NCBI GenBank assembly: GCA_026125285.1
Contig: JAHCLO010000013.1
Span: forward strand, 98,556 to 162,555
DNA from: Verrucomicrobiia bacterium
GTDB taxonomy: Bacteria > Verrucomicrobiota > Verrucomicrobiia > Limisphaerales > JADLHS01
Length of the DNA stretch: 64,000 nucleotides
Direction of reading: 5' to 3'
Shown here: positions 7,596 through 15,541 of the stretch, piece by piece
How the letters are laid out: each line of letters begins with the position of its first letter
How positions within the stretch are numbered: the first letter of the stretch is position 1
The notes under the pieces: model-generated
What the model was told of the DNA's origin: nothing
Database searches by the model: none
What the model saw: the letters and a program-made list of their open reading frames with translations, nothing else
Position numbers and translations under genes: made by a program

Positions 7596-10592
7596 TCAAA
7601 TTGTTGGCCGGATACAATCCGTCGTCAGCAACCGCTGTGGTTCGGGATAACCGGGCGGAACGCCGGGGGCGGTGACGGGTTCGCCGCGCTCGATCTTCGC
7701 GGCGACTGCGAGGTTCAGGGCGAGGAGTTGGGCGAGCAAATCCTGTTTGGCGCTGAAACCGTAGGCGGCGAGGACGGCAGCGTCCAGGGCGGCGTGGGCG
7801 TCCCGCAACGGATTCGCGCCGGGTAATTCGAGCGTGCGATAGAGGGCGCGCAGGCCGCCTTTCAAATTCCGCAACGCCTCGGCGCGCACATGGCGCACTT
7901 CCCGCGCGGCGGCGGCCACGGCGTCAATCTTCGCGATTGTAGCAGCGGACGTGAGTCCGCTCTGATTTTTCGGGGAAGAAGTTTGAGCCGACTCACGTCG
8001 GCTGCTACCAAGCTCAAATTGCGGCCACGGGAACGTGTCGAAGACGGTGTCGGAAGTGTAGCGAAAATCTGATTTTAACTTGGAACACTTCTCGATGAAC
8101 CAAGCCCAGTGGGCACTCGATTGAAGCACTCCAAAACTGTAGTCATCATCAAAGGCGAAAACAGAAAGCGAGCCGTCGGGATGAACTTCTCGTGAAACGA
8201 ATGCAAACGTTGGCCGTTTGGTTACGCGAGGGCAAACAATGTAACGCGAACGCGAAAGAACCGCAGCCATCGTGCCCGGCATCCAATCGCGAAACTGCCA
8301 CCACCGTTCCGCCATCCGTGTCCAGCGTGTGCTTTCCTTTCCCGTTGTGATTTTCTCCTTCTCGGCTTTCGCAAGCACGTCAGGCATCACCTTCGTTTTC
8401 AAGATTTCAAATGCCGCCGAGTATTTCGCGGCGTCGAGCATGTTTCGCTGGCCGAAATCAATTACCCACTGAGTGGGTGTGCCGACCGTAACGAGATCCA
8501 GCCCGATCAAATAAGGAAAGAGAACGTCCCGGTGGTCAGGTAACTTCCGCAACAGGCTGTCAGCTTCCTCGGGGCTTAGCTTGAATCCTTCGTGAACCGG
8601 ATTCTGCCCTTGGAATACTCGCTTCGGTTCTGCATTTGCGGCTAGCACGACTGCCCCACCGACATCGGTTTCATCTGAAAGCGCTGCGTTGATAAATTCG
8701 CACTCTCGGAAGTCCAACTCGTATTGGGGTGCAGCCGAATTGCTGGCTTTACGAAGTTTCTTCGCCGTATGTGCTGGCGGCACTTTGAACCAAAGCTTGC
8801 GGGCCTTCGGCAACAAAGCGATGTCTTGCGTCTTTATCCAATTTGCAATCGAGACGTGAACCTTCGCTTCGCCTGACCACGGTTGATTGTCCACGGCTTC
8901 CGTAATCGTTCCGTCCTTTACGACGTGGTCGAGCCCGCCGACGCGAGATTCGTTGTTGCGAATGTTCTGTGTGCCGACGAGCCCAGCACGGCCAGCGACC
9001 GGATCGTCAGCCGTGCAAGCGGGCAAATGGTCGGCGGCTTTGCGAAACCAATACACGCAGAAGTCTGCCATCTTTGGCACGTCGGGAAAAGCAGCGTGAA
9101 CTTTCCGCACGTATTCGTAGCCGTGTTCCTTCGCGAAGTAGCGTGAGCCAAGGAACGGCGGGTTGCCGATAATGACATCGGCCTTGGGCCATTGGGCCGG
9201 CAGACCTTCGGGCGTGAGCAGCGCGTCGGCGGCGATGAAATTATTATCGAGATTGTCGAGCGGCAGCGGTGGTTCGGTGATGTGCAGTTCGTCAATCGCC
9301 AGCTTGCGGCCAATCATCATCGTCACCTTGGCGATCTCGACGGCGAAGGGCAGGATGTCCAGCCCGTAAAAGTTTTGCGCGCTCAGGTAGCTGAAACGAA
9401 TCTGGTCGGGCGTGGCGTGTTTGGGAAATTCCGTGTCAATGCGCTCGTAGATGCGCGCCTCCAGCCGTTTCAGCTCGCGATAGGCGATGTAAAGGAAGTT
9501 GCCCGAGCCGCAGGCGGGATCGAGCACGCGGAAGGTGTGCATCCGGTCGCGGAGTTCGCGCAGGCGCTTGAACGTCTTGGCGCTTTCAATCTGCTCCGAC
9601 CACGGATCGGTGATCGTCGGCTTGACGATCTTCATGATGTCGGACGGGTGCGTGAAGTGCGCGCCGAACGCGTGGCGTTCCTCGTCGTCCATCGAATGTT
9701 GGAAGAGCGTGCCGAAGATTTCCGGCTGGACCTTGTTCCACTTGAACTTTGCCGCTTCGCGCAACAGGACGAGTTCACGGTCCTGAATCTCGATTTGAGC
9801 GGGATTGGCGAACAGGCCGCCGTTGAAATAGGGGACTTCCTTGTAGCGTCCGCCCTTGGCCGCGTGGCGTTGGTTCATGGCGCGGAACAGGCCGCCAAGC
9901 AATTCATAGCTGTCTGCCGGAGTGGTGCATTCGTCGAGCAGGTTGGTGACGAAATGTTTCGGCAGCAGGTCAATGTCCTCGGCAAAGAGGGCCACGAGCA
10001 TTTGCAGGATGAAACGCTGGGCTTCCGCGCGTTCGACCTGCGGCTTGCGATCTTTGCGCAACATCCATTTGAAACAATCCGCCAGCTTGTCGGCAGCCTG
10101 GGTGGTGACTTCAACGCGGTCGTGATCAAAATGCGGTTTGGGATTGCCCGGCGCGAGGAATTCGAGCGGTCCCCAGCGCTCGGGCAAATCCTTGAGTGCG
10201 AGTGTGTCCTTGGGCGTGTCGAGGTCGGTGTCGAAATCATAGACGCGGAACTCGTCGAAGTTACAGAGCACGACGTAGCGCGGGCGATTGGGCACGAGGC
10301 GCGTCCAGTAGTCGAAAGCCTGGCGATAATGTCTCTGGAGATTCTCGCCGCGCTTCTTCATTTCGATGAGCACGATGGGTTTCCAGACGTAATCGGCGAA
10401 CGCCGTACCGCCGCCGTCTTCATCGGCTTTGCGGATGCGGAATTCGGTGTGCCCGCCGACGTCGAGACAGCCGGGCTGGCCGAAGGCTTGAAAGAGGCGA
10501 TCCAGGAAGATTTGCGCCTGGCCCTTTTCGTCGCCGGTGATGTGGTTGGAACACCAACTGATGAATTCGGCGAGTTTTTCGCGGCCCGGCAT
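7596..10592 (-). CDS. MmeI-like single-chain DNA methyltransferase/restriction enzyme (type IIL)
   Basis: About 998 aa from the ATG at 10592 (in-frame TTG at 10634 is an alternative). The N-terminus KLAEFISWCSNHITGDEKGQ is typical of the MmeI-like family. Nuclease: D67, then E77-M-K79 (D-x9-E-x-K), the spacing known from MmeI. Methyltransferase: motif I LDPACGSGNFL (about residue 355) and catalytic NPPF in VIIGNPPFLGSRYF (about 470), a gamma-class N6-adenine arrangement; then a long target-recognition region. Expected to methylate one strand of an asymmetric site and cut at a distance. Residues about 861-885 are encoded by an in-frame palindromic repeat. No frameshift, so it may be active. 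A double-HTH gene follows. Confidence 0.9.
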   Translation of the reverse strand: MPGREKLAEFISWCSNHITGDEKGQAQIFLDRLFQAFGQPGCLDVGGHTEFRIRKADEDGGGTAFADYVWKPIVLIEMKKRGENLQRHYRQAFDYWTRLVPNRPRYVVLCNFDEFRVYDFDTDLDTPKDTLALKDLPERWGPLEFLAPGNPKPHFDHDRVEVTTQAADKLADCFKWMLRKDRKPQVERAEAQRFILQMLVALFAEDIDLLPKHFVTNLLDECTTPADSYELLGGLFRAMNQRHAAKGGRYKEVPYFNGGLFANPAQIEIQDRELVLLREAAKFKWNKVQPEIFGTLFQHSMDDEERHAFGAHFTHPSDIMKIVKPTITDPWSEQIESAKTFKRLRELRDRMHTFRVLDPACGSGNFLYIAYRELKRLEARIYERIDTEFPKHATPDQIRFSYLSAQNFYGLDILPFAVEIAKVTMMIGRKLAIDELHITEPPLPLDNLDNNFIAADALLTPEGLPAQWPKADVIIGNPPFLGSRYFAKEHGYEYVRKVHAAFPDVPKMADFCVYWFRKAADHLPACTADDPVAGRAGLVGTQNIRNNESRVGGLDHVVKDGTITEAVDNQPWSGEAKVHVSIANWIKTQDIALLPKARKLWFKVPPAHTAKKLRKASNSAAPQYELDFRECEFINAALSDETDVGGAVVLAANAEPKRVFQGQNPVHEGFKLSPEEADSLLRKLPDHRDVLFPYLIGLDLVTVGTPTQWVIDFGQRNMLDAAKYSAAFEILKTKVMPDVLAKAEKEKITTGKESTRWTRMAERWWQFRDWMPGTMAAVLSRSRYIVCPRVTKRPTFAFVSREVHPDGSLSVFAFDDDYSFGVLQSSAHWAWFIEKCSKLKSDFRYTSDTVFDTFPWPQFELGSSRRESAQTSSPKNQSGLTSAATIAKIDAVAAAAREVRHVRAEALRNLKGGLRALYRTLELPGANPLRDAHAALDAAVLAAYGFSAKQDLLAQLLALNLAVAAKIERGEPVTAPGVPPGYPEPQRLLTTDCIRPTI
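7939..8008. repeat. In-frame palindromic repeat inside the MmeI-like gene (GTAG...CTAC family)
   Basis: Arms 7939-7962 and 7985-8008 pair at 22 of 24 positions, starting GTAGCAGCGGACGTGAGT and ending ACTCACGTCGGCTGCTAC. In the coding (minus) strand it gives a Ser/Arg/Gln-rich stretch between FPWPQFEL and AKIDAVAAAAREVRH, a spacer in the C-terminal part of the enzyme. Confidence 0.88.
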
Positions 10593-10670
10593 GGGGAGGT
10601 TGTAGCCAAAGCCGGGCGTGGCGGCAATGCGCAAACGCGCTCAAACGCGGTCAGTTCCCAGTCGTCCGGT

Positions 10671-10746
10671 GATCGCCACCGCGGACGTGAGTTGGCGGAG
10701 GAGGTCCGGGAGCCAACCTCCTTCCGCCGACTCACGGCGGCGGCGA
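10671..10746. repeat. Palindromic repeat of the GTAG...CTAC type, intergenic copy
   Basis: Left arm about 10671-10699 (CGCGGACGTGAGTTGGCGGA) and right arm 10723-10746 (TCCGCCGACTCACGGCGGCG) form an imperfect inverted repeat with the same ACGTGAGT/ACTCACG core as the copies in uvrA, the MmeI-like gene and vsr. This copy lies upstream of the MmeI-like gene, not in a gene. Confidence 0.7.
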
Positions 10747-10755
10747 CACTCCTGC

Positions 10756-10877
10756 GCGCTGCCCAAAGCGCGGCGGTAAGTGGTGGGGCGCGTCACTCCG
10801 TGCGCGCCGAGGCTCGCAGCGGACTGCGATCCCTACCGGCAGATTCCAAACCCCGGAAGTCAGGCGACTGGCTTCCG
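10756..10877. repeat. 122-bp dispersed repeat, copy B
   Basis: 115 of 122 bases identical to 4849-4970, including a sequence equivalent to the last codons of eno. Together with the palindrome at 10671-10746 it fills most of the gap 10593-10970, which holds no gene. Confidence 0.85.
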
Positions 10878-10970
10878 ACGTTATCATTCGGCGTCGTTGA
10901 CGAAGCAGGGGGGGCAAGTTCACGCCGCGCGGAACAGCGCAAGCAACGCAAGCAAGCCCGTCGCCTCACG

Positions 10971-13844
10971 TCACCGCAACATCAACCGATAGAAACGAAG
11001 GGATTGGCCCGGAGTGTCGTCGTGGAACCCAGCCGTTCCATCGGCGCTGATCTCGTTGGTCGCAGTGGTCGTCCAATTCGTCAAATTGGTGCTCACTTGC
11101 AGGCAACATTCCTGACCCGAAATACCGCAGGCCAGAATGTCCACGCCGCCACCTGGCGACGCGCTGGCCTTCGCGGTCAGCCAGTACTCGTACGCGCCGA
11201 TGTCGGCGGCCGCACCGTACGGGCGAGGAACACCACGTTGATCGGTGGGCGGGGCAGCAGCGGAATCGCCAGCATCAATCGCGGGACTGCCGGGTAGCAG
11301 GGACATTGTGAGTGTCGGACCGCCATTGTTGGCGAGAGGACCCAGTTTGGGATCGGTGTGGTTGAGACTGCCGAGGTTGGTGAACGTGCAACTGTCATCG
11401 GAACTGAGGTTGTGGCCTGCATCCGAGATGAAGCCGGTACTATTGGTCGGAATGTTGTTCGCAAGCAGCGTATTCTTAAGCACTCCGCCTAGAGTTGCGA
11501 TGCTACCCAAGGCCAGGCCCTTCGTGCCATCGTCGCCACTCCGGCCAGGGTGAGCTCCCTCACCTGCCGGACCGCCCAAGCCGCCGGGACCGCCACTGCC
11601 AGAGTTAAAAGCCACCGTGCAATTGGTCATGCTTAGCCGGCTGGCGTCGTCCCAAACGGCGCCGACAGCGGAACCTCCGAAGCCTCCATCGCCGCCTTGT
11701 CCACCGTTGTAGAGGGGCGCGCCGCTCGGACCGCCCGGAGCGCCGCTTCCTCCCTTTCCGCCAAGACAATAGTTCGAAACGATGGTGCAATTGGCCCACG
11801 CAACCGCTCCTTCGTTGCCCAGCGCGCTGCCTCGGGCTGAACCCCCCGCGCCGCCAATTCCACCGGTGCCGCCAGAGATGCCACCACAAAATCCACCTTG
11901 TCCACCCTGTCCGCCTTCCGCGATATTTCCGACAACGGCACTGCCTTCAATTATTAAGACGCCTGCGTTGCAGATAGCTCCTCCGCGGGCTGCGCCTCCG
12001 ATTCCGCCCGGAACGCCTTGAGGTGTATAATAACCCGCTTCATCCGGGCCGGCACCTCCGCCAAGTCCGCCCGTGGCGGAATTCTCCACAAACGTGCAGG
12101 TACTTGCTTGCAGTGTGCCAGTGCTGTAAACGGCCCCGCCATAACCCAACCCGCCACTGGTGCCGGGGTATGGTTCGGGCAGGCCAGTGCTGCCGCCGGC
12201 CCCGCCGACGACCGAGTTCCGCCGGAAAGTGCAAGCGAATGCCTTCAGGTTGCCACTGCTGTAAATCGCGCCGCCGTAAGCGTCCCTTCCAGGTTCCGGA
12301 GGAACAACCCCAAACCGGCCTCCACTACCTTGCACGCTGTTTTCGGAGAACAGACAATCGAACAGGTTCACCTGGCCGCCCTCATTCCAAATCGCAGCTC
12401 CGCCATTGGTGCTGAATCCGTTGGCAACGGTCAGGTTCATCAGCGTGAGGCTCGCGTTGCTATGCACATAAAACGCTCGAACCGTCTCCGCTCCGCTGAT
12501 CGTCACCTGATGGCCGCCGCCATCCAGCACGCTGTTGTTCGTAATCGCAATGGTGTTGGTCAGGGCGATCGTGCCATCGCAGGTGAAGGTCACCTGGTAG
12601 GATGCAGCGAGTGCCTCCCGCAGCGATTGCTCGTCACAACTCGTCACCAGCACCAGCCCCCATTGAGATGATGAAGTGTCATCCTGGAAAGCCGCAAAGA
12701 TAACACCGCAATTCACCAGGATGGAGTTTCTGCCGACCACGTAGATATCGCGGCCACGACCGGCTCTGCCATGGTTGCCGTTCTCGCCAAGGACACCTAC
12801 TCCGCCCGCCCCGCCGCTGCCGGGAAAGTTACCTCTGACTGTGCAGTTGGTCAGCGCCAAACCACCAGAACTAAAGACGCCGCCTCCGTTACCGCCATTT
12901 CCGCCATCGCCACCGTCAAGGCTGTCCACACCGCCGTGGCCACCGTCACCCGCAACGTTGTCGCTGATCGTGGACCTGATCGCCGCAAAAATGCCGCTGT
13001 TCCAGATGCCGCCACCGGCGCCACCATGTCCACCTCTCGCTTCCCGGGGCGTATCGCCGCCGCTACCTGCGACGTTGCCACTGACCATGGAGTGGTCAAG
13101 CCAGAGGGTTCCCGCGTTATAGATGCCGCCGCCCTCACCGCCGGCACCACTTATCGGGCTGAAGGTCAACGCGCCACTCACGCCGCCATTGCCGGCGGCG
13201 TTGCCACTGACGACGCAGTTGCTCAGGTACATCGTTCCAATATTGTAAATGGCTCCTCCTGATCCGCCGTTTCCGCCAGCGGTGATAACCATATAGACGT
13301 CATTCCCAATGCCATGCCCACCCTGTCCAGCGGCATTGGAGATCACCCGACAATCGTTCAAGGTCAACGTACCCGCGGTGTAGATCGCCCCGCCCGCCTG
13401 GCCTGGCCCACCTGGGGTTCCCTGGCCTTCAACCACTGTGCCGACGACGCCATTGGAAGCCTTGCCATCGCGCAGATTCAGCCCGGAAAGGGAGGCGACG
13501 ACATTGGATTGCACCTTGAGCAGCCGGCTGGCGTGATTGCCACTGATCGTCAGATTGCCAGCCTCCGGGCCGATGATGTTCAGACTCTTAACCAACAGCA
13601 GTTCGCCACTGGTCAGCGTGATGGTGCCCGTGACACCGAATATCAGTGTATCCCCCGAAGCAGCGTCGGTGATCATTTGACGCAACGAACCGGGGCCGTT
13701 ATCGGCCAAGGAAGTCACGACATTCGTGGCGGTCCACGCTTTGACTGGCCACAAGCCCAGCAACAAAAGGGCCCACCCTATCTGCAGAAAAGAGGATCCT
13801 CCATGCCCGCCAGCATGCGCTCGAGTTTGATTCGTTGTTTTCAT
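10971..13844 (-). CDS. Exported right-handed beta-helix protein with choice-of-anchor Q domain
   Basis: 957 aa. N-terminal signal peptide (hydrophobic LQIGWALLLLGLWPVKAWTA). Residues about 40-120 carry the VTSLADNGPGSLRQMITDA opening typical of polymorphic outer-membrane or beta-helix proteins; residues 120-830 are many repeats of the type AGGAIYNxGTLxLxxCxVxxNxAxGGxGG, i.e. Gly-rich beta-helix rungs. Near 855-900, LANNGGPTLTMSLLPGSPAID and IGAYEY mark the choice-of-anchor Q domain. The C-terminal domain ends RFYRLMLR, a terminal module common in Verrucomicrobia secreted proteins. Its leader AAAGGAATGTTTC before the ATG is shared with the next gene upstream (15215). Likely surface adhesin or matrix protein. 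Confidence 0.85.
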   Translation of the reverse strand: MKTTNQTRAHAGGHGGSSFLQIGWALLLLGLWPVKAWTATNVVTSLADNGPGSLRQMITDAASGDTLIFGVTGTITLTSGELLLVKSLNIIGPEAGNLTISGNHASRLLKVQSNVVASLSGLNLRDGKASNGVVGTVVEGQGTPGGPGQAGGAIYTAGTLTLNDCRVISNAAGQGGHGIGNDVYMVITAGGNGGSGGAIYNIGTMYLSNCVVSGNAAGNGGVSGALTFSPISGAGGEGGGIYNAGTLWLDHSMVSGNVAGSGGDTPREARGGHGGAGGGIWNSGIFAAIRSTISDNVAGDGGHGGVDSLDGGDGGNGGNGGGVFSSGGLALTNCTVRGNFPGSGGAGGVGVLGENGNHGRAGRGRDIYVVGRNSILVNCGVIFAAFQDDTSSSQWGLVLVTSCDEQSLREALAASYQVTFTCDGTIALTNTIAITNNSVLDGGGHQVTISGAETVRAFYVHSNASLTLMNLTVANGFSTNGGAAIWNEGGQVNLFDCLFSENSVQGSGGRFGVVPPEPGRDAYGGAIYSSGNLKAFACTFRRNSVVGGAGGSTGLPEPYPGTSGGLGYGGAVYSTGTLQASTCTFVENSATGGLGGGAGPDEAGYYTPQGVPGGIGGAARGGAICNAGVLIIEGSAVVGNIAEGGQGGQGGFCGGISGGTGGIGGAGGSARGSALGNEGAVAWANCTIVSNYCLGGKGGSGAPGGPSGAPLYNGGQGGDGGFGGSAVGAVWDDASRLSMTNCTVAFNSGSGGPGGLGGPAGEGAHPGRSGDDGTKGLALGSIATLGGVLKNTLLANNIPTNSTGFISDAGHNLSSDDSCTFTNLGSLNHTDPKLGPLANNGGPTLTMSLLPGSPAIDAGDSAAAPPTDQRGVPRPYGAAADIGAYEYWLTAKASASPGGGVDILACGISGQECCLQVSTNLTNWTTTATNEISADGTAGFHDDTPGQSLRFYRLMLR

Positions 13845-13859
13845 GAAACATTCCTTTGT

Positions 13860-15215
13860 TCAGGGCAACCGGAGGCGGAAAAAGCGGGGTGCGTTGTTCG
13901 TCATTGGGATACAGCACGAAACGAGCGATCCATCGCCGGTCACAGTGTGGTGGAACAGCCAGCTCGCCGCGCTCAAATCGTCGCTGTACTCCACGGTATA
14001 GCTTTCCCCGGTTTCGCTCTGGAAGGAGAAGGTGAAGTTCGTGCTGTTGCAGGCGGGGTTGACCAGGTGCGGGGCAAGCGACAGGCTAAAGATGACGCCA
14101 TTCCCATGTTCACCGCCCAGTACTGTCGTTCCATAAAGAACGCTTTCGGATAACAGGAGTCCCCTGCAATCTCCACTGCCATCGTAACCGTTAAACTGCT
14201 GTTTGAGCGCCGTGAAGCCGCCCCCTTTGAGATCAATTTTGAAGATGACCGGGTAGTTTCCGGCACCGCTTCCGTAGAGGGTGTCCCCGGACAATACCAG
14301 GCTCTTTGCCCAATCACAAAACGCCAGCAGGGCGAAATCGCTCCCATCCGTGTTCATCTTGAACACGGTGCCACGATACCAGAGATCCGGAGCGCCGTAC
14401 GTGGTGCCATAAAGCGTCGTGCCGGAGGCCACCAGTCCCCACCAAGGAACCGCGCCTTCATCGGGAGGCCCGAAGTGTTTGATGACCTGGAAGTCGCTGC
14501 CATTGGTTGAGAGCTTGAATAGAGTTCCTACACTCCCATTGCCGTCACAGCAGGTGACTCCATACAGTGCGGCACCTGATAGCGCCAACTTCCCCATAGG
14601 CCCTTTTCCGTCACTACCGCCGCTGAAGTGCTTGAGCACCGTGAAGTCACTTCCATCAACGCTCATTTTGAAGACGGTGCCATTCCGAAATTCGCCGCCC
14701 GCGGATGCTGTTCCATAAAGCGTCGTGCCCGACAACAACACTGGGCCACTCAACAAACAGCCATCTTGTACTTCGTCGAAGATCCTTAGCACGGTGAAAT
14801 CAGTGCCGTCGGCAGCTATTCTGAACACCGTACCTCCGCCCCCAGCATAGGTGGTTCCATAGAGTGTCGCGCCGGCCATTACCAGACCAGCTTCGGGATA
14901 CGCGCCATCGCTACCGGCAAAGTGTTTGAGCACCTGGTGCCCGCTGCCGTCGCTCCTGATCGAATATACGGTGCCACGATTGGAGTAGCCACCGCTTTGA
15001 GTCGTGCCGTACAAGATGTTGCCGGACTTAATCAGGCCACCCATGGGATTGGCACCGTCAGCGTTCGTCATTCCGCCGAAGTTGTGCAATATCGAGTACG
15101 TCTGAGCCTTAACAACAAAACTCGTCAGGCTCACGAGGATCAGACACACCACCACCCTGGCAACAGGAAACTCGCGCAGTATGGTCCAGTCCGTGATTCT
15201 TGTAGTTGTCTTCAT
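13860..15215 (-). CDS. Exported GloVer-repeat (choice-of-anchor tandem repeat) protein
   Basis: 451 aa. Signal peptide VVVCLILVSLTSFVVKAQ. Residues about 38-370 are tandem GloVer units of the form G-L-V-x-S-G-x-x-LYGTT-x-x-GG-x-x-x-x-GTVF-K-x-x-x-DG-S-D-F-x-V-L-K-HF, about seven to eight copies and probably a beta-propeller. The C-terminal part (SYTVEYSDDLSAASWLF ... RFFRLRLP) is the same kind of terminal module as in the neighbouring beta-helix protein. The start is supported by the AAGGAATG ribosome-binding sequence and leader shared with the gene at 13844. Function unknown. Confidence 0.85.
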   Translation of the reverse strand: MKTTTRITDWTILREFPVARVVVCLILVSLTSFVVKAQTYSILHNFGGMTNADGANPMGGLIKSGNILYGTTQSGGYSNRGTVYSIRSDGSGHQVLKHFAGSDGAYPEAGLVMAGATLYGTTYAGGGGTVFRIAADGTDFTVLRIFDEVQDGCLLSGPVLLSGTTLYGTASAGGEFRNGTVFKMSVDGSDFTVLKHFSGGSDGKGPMGKLALSGAALYGVTCCDGNGSVGTLFKLSTNGSDFQVIKHFGPPDEGAVPWWGLVASGTTLYGTTYGAPDLWYRGTVFKMNTDGSDFALLAFCDWAKSLVLSGDTLYGSGAGNYPVIFKIDLKGGGFTALKQQFNGYDGSGDCRGLLLSESVLYGTTVLGGEHGNGVIFSLSLAPHLVNPACNSTNFTFSFQSETGESYTVEYSDDLSAASWLFHHTVTGDGSLVSCCIPMTNNAPRFFRLRLP

Positions 15216-15541
15216 GAAACATTCCTTTGTTGTGGGTTGCTAAAACGACAGTCGTTGGGAATCAACGTTATAGCGGAGGTTCGCGGCGAGGTGGGACCAA
15301 AGGAGACAACACCTTCCGCCCTCTGGGAAATCCAGAAGCTGAAGCGCATACTGTAACCTTTCTGTCGTGATGGAGTTGGCGACCAATTACGGGCCAACAT
15401 TGCTCCCCTACGCCTGCGCCAGGGTTGGCACAAGCCGGAATTCAAGGCCGCGTCACGATTTCAGTTTCGCTGCTCCATTGATGAAGGACTAGTCCTAACA
15501 CGGGTTGGCATCTCCAGGCCAAATCCGGTCAGGCGGACGGA
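15216..15541. other. Gap with leader region of the GloVer gene; short possible leader ORF
   Basis: No recognised gene. On the minus strand a 45-codon frame starts at 15350 (MRFSFWISQRAEG) and ends exactly at the TGA overlapping the ATG at 15215, so a short coupled leader peptide is possible but unsupported otherwise. Confidence 0.25.

Noticed and set aside
9192..11297. 701-codon plus-strand frame opposite the MmeI-like gene
   Set aside because: Shadow of the methyltransferase; the minus frame has all catalytic motifs.
11600..13400. Gly-rich repeats considered as a DNA repeat array
   Set aside because: Periodicity is at protein level (beta-helix rungs) with varied DNA, so it is part of the coding sequence.
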